DNA from: JALSRD01 sp964476595
Lineage (GTDB): Bacteria; Desulfobacterota; Desulfobacteria; Desulfobacterales; JALSRD01
Length of the DNA stretch: 64,000 bases
NCBI GenBank assembly: GCA_964476595.1
Contig: CAYZCL010000064.1
Location: 8,848-72,847 of the forward strand
Direction: 5' to 3'
Position 1 is the stretch's first letter. Each line of letters opens with the position of its first letter. The notes beneath the pieces are model-generated. The model was not told where the DNA came from, made no database searches, and saw nothing but the letters and a program-made list of their open reading frames with translations. Position numbers and translations under genes: made by a program. Positions 43,043-50,842 of this stretch are shown here, one piece after another.

Positions 43043-43417
43043 ATGATTGAACTCGACTTTGCAAAGATGGGCGGGCTGGTGCCGGCCGTGGTGCAGGATC
43101 ACCGCAGCGGCGAGGTGCTGATGCTGGGTTTCATGAACCGCGAGGCATGGCAGGCCACGCTGGAGACCGGCAGAGCCACTTTCTACAGCCGCACCCGCGA
43201 CGCACTGTGGGTCAAGGGCATGACGTCCGGACACGTGCAGCGGGTCCGGGAGATCCGGGTGGACTGCGATGACGACACCGTGCTGCTCAAGGTCGAGCAG
43301 GTGGGCGGCGCCGCCTGCCACACCGGCTACCGCAGCTGTTTCTACCGGCGCGTGCGCGACGGGAAACTGGAGACCGTCGGCAAGCCGGTTTTCGATCCCA
43401 GGGAGGTTTACAAGTAG
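43043..43417 (+). CDS. hisI: Phosphoribosyl-AMP cyclohydrolase
   Basis: A 124-residue HisI, third step of histidine synthesis, opening the adenine ring of PR-AMP. It shows VQDHRSGEVLMLGFMN at the N-terminus, the metal-binding DCDDDTVLLKV, and the zinc cysteines in AACHTGYRSCFYR. There is no fused HisE domain. The stop is immediately followed by the hisG start. Confidence 0.95.
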   Translation: MIELDFAKMGGLVPAVVQDHRSGEVLMLGFMNREAWQATLETGRATFYSRTRDALWVKGMTSGHVQRVREIRVDCDDDTVLLKVEQVGGAACHTGYRSCFYRRVRDGKLETVGKPVFDPREVYK

Positions 43418-44293
43418 ATGAACGACACGCTCAAGCTGGGCATCCCCAAGGGAAGCCTGCAGAACGCCACCATCGCCCTGTTCAAGCGTTCGGGGTGGGA
43501 AATCAACGTCAACGGCCGCAGCTATTTTCCGGAGATCAACGACGAGCGCATCGAGTGCGCCATCTGCCGCGCCCAGGAGATGTCGCGCTACGTGGAAGAC
43601 GGCACCCTGGACGCCGGCCTGACCGGCAAAGACTGGATCGCCGAGAACCAGTCCGACGTGCGCGTGGTGGAGGACCTGGTCTACTCCAAGGTCAGCGCGC
43701 GACCGGCCCGCTGGGTGGTGGCGGTGCCCTTCGATTCGCCGGTCAGGGACATCTCCGGCCTGCAGGGCAGGAAGATCGCCACCGAGCTGGTCTCCTACAC
43801 GCGCCGCTATTTCGCCGAGCGTAACATCGAGGTGGAGGTGGAGTTCTCGTGGGGCGCCACCGAGGCCAAGGTGGTCTCGGGCCTGGCCGACGCCATCGTG
43901 GAGGTCACCGAGACCGGCAGCACCATCAAGGCCCACGGCCTGCGCATCATCCACGAACTGATGCAGACCAATACCCAGCTGATCGTCAACCACGAAGCCT
44001 GGAAGAACCCGGCCAAGCGCGAGAAGATCGAACAGATCGCACTGCTGCTCAAGGGTGCCCTGCTGGGGGAAAAACTGGTGGGCCTGAAGATGAACGTGCC
44101 CCAGGACAAGCTGGAGACCATCATCGGCCTGCTGCCCAGCCTGAACGCCCCCACCGTCGCGCCGCTCTACAACTCGGACTGGTTCTCGGTGGAAACCGTC
44201 TCCGAAACCCACATCCTGCGGGACCTGATCCCCAGGCTGCTGAAAAACGGCGCCGAGGGCATCATCGAGTACCCCCTCAACAAGGTAGTGTGA
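43418..44293 (+). CDS. hisG: ATP phosphoribosyltransferase, long form
   Basis: A 291-residue long-form HisG with the catalytic periplasmic-binding-like domains (LGIPKGSLQ; GLTGKDWI; the PRPP-binding EVTETGSTIKAHG) and the C-terminal regulatory ferredoxin-like domain for histidine feedback (LKMNVPQDKLETIIGLLPSLNAPTVAPL). Being the long form, it should not need HisZ. It catalyses the first step of histidine synthesis. Confidence 0.96.
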   Translation: MNDTLKLGIPKGSLQNATIALFKRSGWEINVNGRSYFPEINDERIECAICRAQEMSRYVEDGTLDAGLTGKDWIAENQSDVRVVEDLVYSKVSARPARWVVAVPFDSPVRDISGLQGRKIATELVSYTRRYFAERNIEVEVEFSWGATEAKVVSGLADAIVEVTETGSTIKAHGLRIIHELMQTNTQLIVNHEAWKNPAKREKIEQIALLLKGALLGEKLVGLKMNVPQDKLETIIGLLPSLNAPTVAPLYNSDWFSVETVSETHILRDLIPRLLKNGAEGIIEYPLNKVV

Positions 44294-44297
44294 AAAC

Positions 44298-45437
44298 ATG
44301 ATCTCCAAACGGACACGGGAAATCAGCTCCTTCATCGTCATGGACGTGCTGGAGCGTGCCGGCGAACTGGAGGCCCAGGGGCACCACGTCATCCACCTGG
44401 AGGTGGGCGAGCCGGATTTCGACACGCCGGCCTGCGTCAAGACCGAGGTGTGCCGCGCCCTGGAGCAGGGTTACACCCACTACACCCACAGCCTGGGGAT
44501 GATCGAGCTGCGCCGCGCCATCTGCGACCACTACCGGGATCGCTATGGCGCAACGGTAGACCCCGGACAGGTGGTGGTCACCTCGGGCACCTCGCCGGCC
44601 ATCTTCCTGCTGTTCTCGACCCTGCTGGAGCCCGGCGACGAGGTCATCATCTCCAACCCCCACTACGCCTGCTACCCCAATTTCATCCGCTTCGTGCAGG
44701 GCCGCGTGGTGGAGATGCCGGTCTACGAGGAGGACGGTTTCCAGCTGCGGCCGGAAGACATCGAAAAGAAAATCACGCCCCGTACGCGGGCCATCTTCAT
44801 CAACTCGCCCTCCAACCCCACTGGCAACCTGCTCTCGGCCGAGCGCATGCGCGCCATCACCGAACTGGGGCCCATGGTGGTCTCCGACGAGATCTACCAC
44901 GGCCTGGTCTACGAGGGCCGCGAACACTCCATCCTGGAGTTCACCGACCGCGCCTTCGTTTTAAACGGCTTCTCCAAGCTCTACGCCATGACCGGCCTGC
45001 GCCTGGGCTACCTCATCGCGCCGCCGGACTTCATCCGCCCCATCCAGAAGGTGCAGCAGAACTTCTTCATCTCGGCCAATGCCGTCATCCAGCGCGCCGG
45101 CATCACCGCCCTGACCCTGGCCCACGACGACGTGCGCCGCATGAAGGAGACCTACGACAAGCGGCGGCGGTTCATGGTCAAGCGCCTGCGCGAGCTGGGG
45201 CTGGGCATCACCGTGGAGCCCACCGGGGCCTTCTACGTCTTCGCCAACGCGCGCCACATCTCCGACGACTCCTACAAGCTGGCCTTCGACATCCTGGAAA
45301 AAGCCCACCTGGGCGTCACCCCGGGCATCGACTTCGGCAGCAACGGCGAAGGCTACCTGCGCTTTTCTTACGCCAGCTCCATGGACAACATCCGCGAGGG
45401 CCTGGACCGCCTGGAACGGTACCTGGACAGCCGATGA
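44298..45437 (+). CDS. PLP-dependent class I/II aminotransferase
   Basis: A 379-residue aspartate aminotransferase-fold enzyme: VGEPDFDTP near the start, SGTSPAIFLL for PLP, NSPSNPTGN, SDEIYHGLVY and LNGFSKLYAMTGLRLGY with the PLP lysine in SK. The conserved arginine is near RFSYASS. It sits 4 bp after hisG but is not clearly HisC; it resembles the aspartate/alanine/LL-DAP-type aminotransferases, so the substrate is open. The stop overlaps engB. Confidence 0.88.
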   Translation: MISKRTREISSFIVMDVLERAGELEAQGHHVIHLEVGEPDFDTPACVKTEVCRALEQGYTHYTHSLGMIELRRAICDHYRDRYGATVDPGQVVVTSGTSPAIFLLFSTLLEPGDEVIISNPHYACYPNFIRFVQGRVVEMPVYEEDGFQLRPEDIEKKITPRTRAIFINSPSNPTGNLLSAERMRAITELGPMVVSDEIYHGLVYEGREHSILEFTDRAFVLNGFSKLYAMTGLRLGYLIAPPDFIRPIQKVQQNFFISANAVIQRAGITALTLAHDDVRRMKETYDKRRRFMVKRLRELGLGITVEPTGAFYVFANARHISDDSYKLAFDILEKAHLGVTPGIDFGSNGEGYLRFSYASSMDNIREGLDRLERYLDSR

Positions 45438-46054
45438 TCGTCAAATCCGCCGAGTTCGTCAAAAGCGCCCCCGACGTGGACCAGTGTCCGCCCGGCGACC
45501 TGCCGGAAATCGCCTTCGTGGGGCGCTCCAACGTGGGCAAGTCCTCGCTGATCAACGTGCTGGTCAACCGCCGCCGCCTGGCGCGCACCAGCAGCACCCC
45601 GGGCCGCACCCAGCTGCTCAACTTCTTTCGCATCAACGACCGTTTCCTGTTCGCGGATCTTCCCGGCTACGGCTACGCCAAGGTGCCGGCGGCCGTCAAG
45701 AAGACCTGGCAGCCCATGGTGCAGAACTACCTCACGCGGCGCGACAACCTGCGCGGCGTGGTGCTCATCCTGGACATCCGGCGCACGCCGGGTCCCGACG
45801 AGCTGCGCCTGATCGACTGGTTCGGACGCCGGCAGCACCCCTGCATCGCGGTGCTCACCAAGGCCGACAAGCTGTCGCGCACCAAAGCCGCCGCGCGTCA
45901 CCGCCAGGTGGCCGCCGACCTGGGGATGGACCCCGAAGATCTGCTGCTCTTCTCGGCCAAAACGCGCCGGGGGAAAGATGAACTGTGGCGGCGCATCGGG
46001 GAGCTGGTGGGGGAAAACCCGGCCGGGGAAGAGGGGGAGGCCGCCCGTGGCTGA
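45434..46054 (+). CDS. engB: Ribosome biogenesis GTPase EngB (YsxC/YihA)
   Basis: A 206-residue GTPase: G1 GRSNVGKSS, G2 region STPGRTQLLNFF, G3 DLPGYGYAKVP, G4 TKADK and G5 SAKT. This set and length are EngB, involved in late 50S assembly. ATG at 45434 overlaps the aminotransferase stop, and its own 3' end overlaps the era start by 8 bp. Confidence 0.96.
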   Translation: MIVKSAEFVKSAPDVDQCPPGDLPEIAFVGRSNVGKSSLINVLVNRRRLARTSSTPGRTQLLNFFRINDRFLFADLPGYGYAKVPAAVKKTWQPMVQNYLTRRDNLRGVVLILDIRRTPGPDELRLIDWFGRRQHPCIAVLTKADKLSRTKAAARHRQVAADLGMDPEDLLLFSAKTRRGKDELWRRIGELVGENPAGEEGEAARG

Positions 46055-46961
46055 GAGGCCCGAAACCAAAGCGCCCTTCCGCTCCGGCTTCGTGGCCATC
46101 GCCGGCGCGCCCAACGTGGGCAAGTCCACCCTGCTCAACCGCGTGCTGGGCGAGAAGATCTCGATTACCTCCAAGCGGCCCCAGACCACGCGCAACCGCA
46201 TCCTGGGCATCCTGCACCGCCCCGACGCCCAGCTGGTGTTCATCGACACCCCCGGCGTACACCGGCCCAGCGGAGAACTCAACCGGCGCATCGTGGCCAC
46301 GGCGCTGACGGCCCTGGGCGAAGCCGACCTGGTGCTGGTCATGGTGGACGCCGTCAGGCCCGACCCCGAGGCCGAAAAGCTACTGCTCTCCCACCTGAAA
46401 AAGTCCGGCCTGCCCGCGGTGCTGGCCATCAACAAGATCGACCGCCTGCCCGACAAGCGGGACCTGCTGGTGCTCATCGAGCAGTGGGCGCAGCGCGGCC
46501 GCTTCCACGAGATCGTGCCCATCAGCGCCCTGGACGGCACCCAGGTCGACCGGCTGGTGACGGTCATGGTGTCGCTGCTGCCGCCGGGACCGCCTTTCTA
46601 TCCCGAGGACAGCCTCACCGACCTGCCCCAGCGCTTCATCGTGGCCGAGATGATCCGCGAAAAAGTCTTTCGCCTCACGGGCCAGGAGATCCCCTATGCC
46701 AGTGCGGTGACCATTGAGCACTTCGCACGCTCCGAGACCCGCAACCTGGTGGAGATCCACGCCAAGATCCACGTGGAGCGCGACTCCCAGAAGGGCATCA
46801 TCATCGGCAAGGGCGGCGCCAAGCTCAAGGAGATCGGCCAGGCCGCGCGCCGCGACATCCAGCGCCTGCTGCAGGCCAAGGTCTACCTCAAGCTCTTCGT
46901 GCGCGTGCAGAAGAACTGGAGCCGCGACACCCGCGCCCTGCGCCGTTTCGGGTACGAATGA
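46047..46961 (+). CDS. era: GTPase Era
   Basis: A 304-residue GTPase with G1 GAPNVGKST, G2 KRPQTTRNR, G3 DTPG, G4 NKID and the C-terminal KH domain (HVERDSQKGIIIGKGGAKLKEIG, first part), which binds the 3' end of 16S rRNA. GTG at 46047 is chosen: GGGGGAGG precedes it at good distance and it gives the normal Era length. engB and era adjacent is unusual in many phyla but logical, as both serve ribosome assembly. Confidence 0.96.
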   Translation: MAERPETKAPFRSGFVAIAGAPNVGKSTLLNRVLGEKISITSKRPQTTRNRILGILHRPDAQLVFIDTPGVHRPSGELNRRIVATALTALGEADLVLVMVDAVRPDPEAEKLLLSHLKKSGLPAVLAINKIDRLPDKRDLLVLIEQWAQRGRFHEIVPISALDGTQVDRLVTVMVSLLPPGPPFYPEDSLTDLPQRFIVAEMIREKVFRLTGQEIPYASAVTIEHFARSETRNLVEIHAKIHVERDSQKGIIIGKGGAKLKEIGQAARRDIQRLLQAKVYLKLFVRVQKNWSRDTRALRRFGYE

Positions 46962-47785
46962 TCCTTTCCTTTCACCCCTGCGTGGTCACCGACGAAAACC
47001 GTATCTGCGCCGGCCGGCCGCCGGATCACCAGGACCTGGCCGCCATCCGGCGCGCCAAGGCCGTCGTGCTGCCCCAGGGCTGCACGGCCGCGCTCTACCG
47101 CATGGCCCGCGAGAACTGCCGGCACGTGTTTCCCGACTACGACGCGCGCTTCGCCTTCCCCGGCAAGATCGGACAAATCCGCCTGTTCCGCGAACACGAC
47201 GCCCCGCACCCGCAAACCGAAATCGTCACCGATGTCCCCGCCTTGCTCTCGCGGCTCAAACAGGACCCCGCCGGTCCGCTGGGGTTTCCGTACCTCATCA
47301 AACTGGACTGGGGCGGGGAGGGCCGCACCATCTTCGCGCTGCGTTCGGCCGCCGAACTTGACCCCGGCCTTTTCGATGTTCTACAATCCCCCGGAGTGCG
47401 GGAAAGCGGCCTGCTGGTGCAGCGCTTCGTGCCCTGCGGCGGCCGTGTGCTGCGGGTGACCGTCATCGGCCGGCAACGCCTGACCTACTGGCGCGTGGCC
47501 GACGACCACCGCCAGCCCCTGGCCGGGCTGGCCCTCGGGGGACGCATCGAACGCGACCTGGACCCGGGCCTGCAGCAGGCGGCCACGGCGGCCATTGACC
47601 GCTTTTGTGCCGGAAGCGGCATCAACCTTGCCGGTTTCGACGTCATTTTCCCTGAAAACGAACCGAAGCCCCTGCTGCTGGAAATCAACTACTTCTTCGG
47701 CCGCGAGGGCCTGGGCGGATCAGCGGCCTTTTACCGGTTGCTCAACGCCGAAATCCGCCGCTGGATCGAGGGCCTGCGGCACTGA
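46958..47785 (+). CDS. ATP-grasp-like protein
   Basis: A 275-residue protein overlapping era by 4 bp. The central and C-terminal parts resemble an ATP-grasp ligase: FPYLIKLDWGGEGRTIF is like the first ATP-binding strand and glycine loop, GLLVQRFVPCGGRVLRVTVIG the hinge and second strand, and LAGFDVIF...LLLEINYFFG the metal-binding acidic and Asn residues. The N-terminal ~90 residues are not recognised. It would join a carboxylate to an amine with ATP, substrate unknown. Overlap with era suggests coupling, though the link may only be genomic convenience. Confidence 0.7.
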   Translation: MILSFHPCVVTDENRICAGRPPDHQDLAAIRRAKAVVLPQGCTAALYRMARENCRHVFPDYDARFAFPGKIGQIRLFREHDAPHPQTEIVTDVPALLSRLKQDPAGPLGFPYLIKLDWGGEGRTIFALRSAAELDPGLFDVLQSPGVRESGLLVQRFVPCGGRVLRVTVIGRQRLTYWRVADDHRQPLAGLALGGRIERDLDPGLQQAATAAIDRFCAGSGINLAGFDVIFPENEPKPLLLEINYFFGREGLGGSAAFYRLLNAEIRRWIEGLRH

Positions 47786-47851
47786 AGAAGAATCGATGAT
47801 GAACACCGGCCGCGAGCCGTCCGGAGACGCTGTGGAAAGAAAACACGCCTG

Positions 47852-48148
47852 ATGCAACCCTATGCCTACGACCTGGACGACGCCACCATCCGTCGCGAAC
47901 GCGCCAAAGCCCGCGAACTGCGCGCCTCCCAGTGGTGGAAGCGCAAGCTCGCCAAGGGCGTCTGCGGCTACTGCGGCCGGCCCACCCCACCCCGCGAGCT
48001 GACCATGGACCACATCGTCCCCCTCTCTCGCGGCGGCCGCAGCACCAGGGGCAACGTCATCCCGGCCTGCAAGACCTGCAACACCAAGAAAAAACAGCTC
48101 CTCCCCATGGAGTGGGAGGCTTATCTAAAGGACCATTTCGACGGTTAG
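47852..48148 (+). CDS. Small HNH endonuclease-domain protein
   Basis: A 98-residue protein. The HNH site is compact: CGYCGRP...LTMDHIVPLSRGG (catalytic DH), then NVIPACKTCNTKK with the Asn and the second Cys pair, so four cysteines bind zinc. The first ~40 residues are basic and helical. Free-standing HNH proteins of this size occur widely in Desulfobacterota, often without a known role; restriction or homing are possible. No intron or methylase is adjacent. Confidence 0.82.
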   Translation: MQPYAYDLDDATIRRERAKARELRASQWWKRKLAKGVCGYCGRPTPPRELTMDHIVPLSRGGRSTRGNVIPACKTCNTKKKQLLPMEWEAYLKDHFDG

Positions 48149-48193
48149 AGTGGCTACAGGAAAAGGGTTTCCACTCCAAAAACAGGGAAGAGA

Positions 48194-48432
48194 ATGATTG
48201 AGATTAGAACCGGTTCTGCGGAATTGCTCGATGTGATCCGCCCGTTGCGCGAGGCCCCTTTCAAATTGCCCGGGATTTCTCGCCTCACCTGGCAAATCTG
48301 GAAAAACTGACGAGAAACGACTACGACCGGCTGTTCGGCAGCATAGACATCAACATCACCTACGAGGTTTTTCGCAGGAACGTTCTGCTGGCCATGCAGA
48401 ACGCCGAATCCTGCCGGTCATCCGATCCTTGA
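48194..48432 (+). pseudogene. Decayed, frameshifted gene remnant
   Basis: ATG at 48194 opens a 38-codon frame (MIEIRTGSAELLDVIRPLRE...) that stops at 48310. From about 48241 a second frame carries on with protein-like sequence (QIARDFSPHLANLEKL, DYDRLFGSIDINITYEVFRR) to a stop at 48432. The pattern is a frameshift in a once longer gene. The family is not recognised. It abuts the repeat element, which may mark what broke the region. Confidence 0.4.
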
Positions 48433-48442
48433 CACCATCGTT

Positions 48443-48495
48443 GGCACCATCGTTGGGGTCAAACCTTGTGGCACCATCGTTGGGGTCAAACCTTG
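48443..48495. repeat. Two tandem copies of a 26-bp sequence
   Basis: Identical 26-bp units at 48443-48468 and 48470-48495, each starting GGCACCATCGTTGGGGTC, with a one-base spacer; a partial copy of the first part (CACCATCGTTGG) also occurs at 48433-48444. The second unit runs into the left arm of the inverted-repeat element. Confidence 0.85.
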
Positions 48496-48645
48496 AATTG
48501 TGAATAAGCATTCGCATCGGCCGCTTTTTCGGCTTATTTACTTATCGTTCGGGCTGACCAGGAACGACTAGCACCAGAACAAATAAGAAACCGTGCTTTT
48601 AGGGTTGATGCAACCGCACTGGTTCACAATTCAAGGTTTGACCCC
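48482..48645. mobile_element. MITE-like element with 23-bp perfect inverted repeats
   Basis: The left end (48482-48504, starting GGGGTCAAACCTTGAATTG) is the exact reverse complement of the right end (48623-48645, ending TCAAGGTTTGACCCC). The 118-bp interior has no ORF of note and is less GC-rich than the surroundings. No transposase is in the window, so a non-autonomous element or a REP/RAYT-type or regulatory palindrome is likely. No clean target-site duplication is obvious. Confidence 0.65.
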
Positions 48646-48904
48646 TTCAGGGCCCCAAATCTTTCTTGACATGGCACCTGGGATGGATGAAAAAATTGCC
48701 TCAGCGGCAAATCGGCATCTTTTCCGCCGGCGCGGGATATGCCCCGATCATTTACGAAGATTTGCGGCATTTTGCTCCCGGGCGATTCATCCCCCTTCAG
48801 GGGCCTCTTTTTTCCATGACGCTCTGCGGGCGATCAGACGGCGCCGGTGATCGAAAACCGCGCTACCGACCGATCATTTTTTCATCAGCAAAGGAGGCTT
48901 TTTC

Positions 48905-50008
48905 ATGAACAGCAGACGAACGGTTGTCCTGGTGGCTTTGATGCTGGCCGTATCCCTGGTGCTGGCACCGGCCGGAAACGCAACCGCCAAGAAGATCAAG
49001 GTGGCTTTCGCCCTGTTGTGGACCATCGACGACATGGGGTGGACCACGGCGGCCTATAACGGCATCGAGTACCTCAAGAAGCAGATGGGCGACCAGGTGG
49101 AGGTCAGCTACACCGAAAAGGTGCTGGCCGCCGACGCCGAGCGCGTCATCCGCGACTATGCGCGCAAGGGCTACGACATCATCTTCGGCACCACCTTCGA
49201 GCACATGGACCCCATGCTGATGGTGGCCAAGGACTTTCCCAAAACGGTCTTCGAACACTGCTCAGGCTACAAAACGGCCCCCAACATGGGCAACTACTTC
49301 GCCCGCATGTACCAGGGCGAGTTCCTGTCCGGGTACCTGGCCGGGCTGATGGGCTTTAAAAACGTGGGCACCGTGGCCACCAACCCCATCCCCGAGCCCA
49401 TCCGCGGCATCAACGCCTTCACCATCGGCCTGATCAAGGGCCTCAAGGAGGCCGGACACCCGTTCGACCCGAATAACGTCAACACCGTCGTGTGGCTCAA
49501 GGCCTGGCGCGACCCGATCAACGAGACCACCCTGGCCGACACCCTCATCAGCCGCAAGCACGACCTCATCCGCCAGATGGCGGACACGCCGGACAGCAGC
49601 CTGGCGGCCTGCGCCAAGGGCGTCCCGGCCATCGGCTACGGAACCGACGCCGCCAAGTACGGCGCCAAGTGCGTGCTGGTGTCGCCCATCTGGAACTGGG
49701 GCCCCTACTTCGTGGAGGTGGTCAAGCAGGTCCAGGCCGGCACCTGGAAGCCCACCCCCTACTGGGGCGGGTTCGACAAAAACAACATCGAGCTGACCGG
49801 CTTCCATGCCTCGGTGCCCGAAGCGGTGCGCAAGAAGGTGCTGGCCCAGAAGAAGCTGCTGGTGGAGGGAAAGGACAACATCTTCGTGGGGCCCATCTAC
49901 GACCAGAAGGGCAAGCTGATGATCCCGGAGGGCCGGAAGGCCACGGACAAGGAGCTGCTGACCATGCGCTGGCTGGTCAAGGGCGTGAATGGAAAAATTC
50001 CGGATTAG
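48905..50008 (+). CDS. BMP-family ABC transporter substrate-binding protein (cluster 1)
   Basis: A 367-residue precursor with a signal peptide (VVLVALMLAVSLVLAPAG) and the Bmp/PnrA-like fold (IKVAFALLWTIDDMGWTTAAYNG; GYDIIFGTTFEHMDPML). Bmp proteins bind nucleosides or nucleobases for ABC import. AAGGAGG lies well placed upstream. It is the first gene of transporter cluster 1 and is a diverged paralogue of the protein at 54429-55493; both share HCSGYKTAPNMGNYF-like and PIPEPIRGINAF-like stretches. Confidence 0.9.
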   Translation: MNSRRTVVLVALMLAVSLVLAPAGNATAKKIKVAFALLWTIDDMGWTTAAYNGIEYLKKQMGDQVEVSYTEKVLAADAERVIRDYARKGYDIIFGTTFEHMDPMLMVAKDFPKTVFEHCSGYKTAPNMGNYFARMYQGEFLSGYLAGLMGFKNVGTVATNPIPEPIRGINAFTIGLIKGLKEAGHPFDPNNVNTVVWLKAWRDPINETTLADTLISRKHDLIRQMADTPDSSLAACAKGVPAIGYGTDAAKYGAKCVLVSPIWNWGPYFVEVVKQVQAGTWKPTPYWGGFDKNNIELTGFHASVPEAVRKKVLAQKKLLVEGKDNIFVGPIYDQKGKLMIPEGRKATDKELLTMRWLVKGVNGKIPD

Positions 50009-50164
50009 TTAAAAAATTAAAAAATATAGGGCAAAGGCGCACAGGCACAAAGTGATGGAACACGAGCGGCCCGGGCTGGACAGGCAGTGGGGGCGAACCA
50101 CGGGCGATGGGCTGTCGATGACCCCCCTGTCCTGATGGGTCCGGGTGGGTCGGTGGAAAAAACA

Positions 50165-50836
50165 ATGGCGGGTGATGCCCGGATGAACGTCGACGGGTGG
50201 GAAAACATGGAGTCGGGGCCCAAGCACGTGCTCGAGGTGCCGGGGCTGGACTACGCGATTGCGCTGCCGCTGGTGGAAATCGAAAGCGGCGGCCGGCGGC
50301 TGCGCATCGCCTCGCTGAACCTGGTGGGGCGCGTTGGCCTCAACGACGACCTGGGACGGATGCTGGCCGATCGCATGCGGGAACGCCTAGACGGCTTCGA
50401 GGGTGTCGTGATCCTGACGGCCGTGGAAAAGGCCCTGCAGCTGGTCCAGGTGGTGGCCCGGGAGCTGGGCGTGCACGAAGTGGCCGTGGCCTACAACCGG
50501 GTCAAACCCCACATGCAGCCCGGGCAGCGGCCGCTGGTGCGCATCGGCAGCGGGTCGATCACCAGCGGGGAAAAGACGCTGGTGATGTACGAGCGCGACA
50601 TCCGCCTGCTGGCAACGGCCCGTCGCGGCGTCGTGATCGTCGACGACGTGGTCAGCACCGGCGAGACGGTGCGCGGCCTGCTGCGGCTGGCGGCCCGGGC
50701 GGCCGAACGGGGCGGCTTTGCCGAACCACCCCTGCTGGGCGTTTTCTGCGCCGCCTGCGAGGGGGCTCCCCCGCAGCTCCCGGCACCGCTGGTGCACCTG
50801 GCCGAGCTGCCCCCGCCCGAAGTGCTCGCGGACTGA
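50165..50836 (+). CDS. Purine-type phosphoribosyltransferase (cluster 1)
   Basis: About 223 residues; the PRPP-binding loop VVIVDDVVSTGET is classical for type I phosphoribosyltransferases, and the upstream hood region (LVGRVGLNDDLGRMLADRM) resembles adenine/xanthine PRTases. ATG 50165 follows GGTGGA; ATG 50183 or 50207 are alternatives. The enzyme would convert an imported nucleobase to its nucleotide with PRPP, trapping it. It lies between the binding-protein and ATPase genes of one transporter. Confidence 0.82.
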   Translation: MAGDARMNVDGWENMESGPKHVLEVPGLDYAIALPLVEIESGGRRLRIASLNLVGRVGLNDDLGRMLADRMRERLDGFEGVVILTAVEKALQLVQVVARELGVHEVAVAYNRVKPHMQPGQRPLVRIGSGSITSGEKTLVMYERDIRLLATARRGVVIVDDVVSTGETVRGLLRLAARAAERGGFAEPPLLGVFCAACEGAPPQLPAPLVHLAELPPPEVLAD

Positions 50837-50842
50837 CCCTCC

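Larger units (their letters stand above)
48149..48904. other. Long intergenic region with gene debris and repeat element
   Basis: About 750 bp without an intact gene. It contains a frame-broken gene (48194-48432), two tandem copies of a 26-bp sequence (48443-48495) and a 164-bp element with 23-bp terminal inverted repeats (48482-48645). Beyond that, TTGACA (48666-48671) without a good -10, and a CCCC/GGGG mini-hairpin with a T-run (48792-48813), precede the AAGGAGG of the next gene. Confidence 0.7.

Noticed and set aside
47852..48148. HNH gene as part of a group I/II intron or homing element
   Set aside because: No intron-like structure, reverse transcriptase or split host gene flanks it; it is a short free-standing HNH protein.
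48443..48495. CRISPR array
   Set aside because: Only two full copies with a 1-bp spacer; no spacers of regular length and no cas genes.
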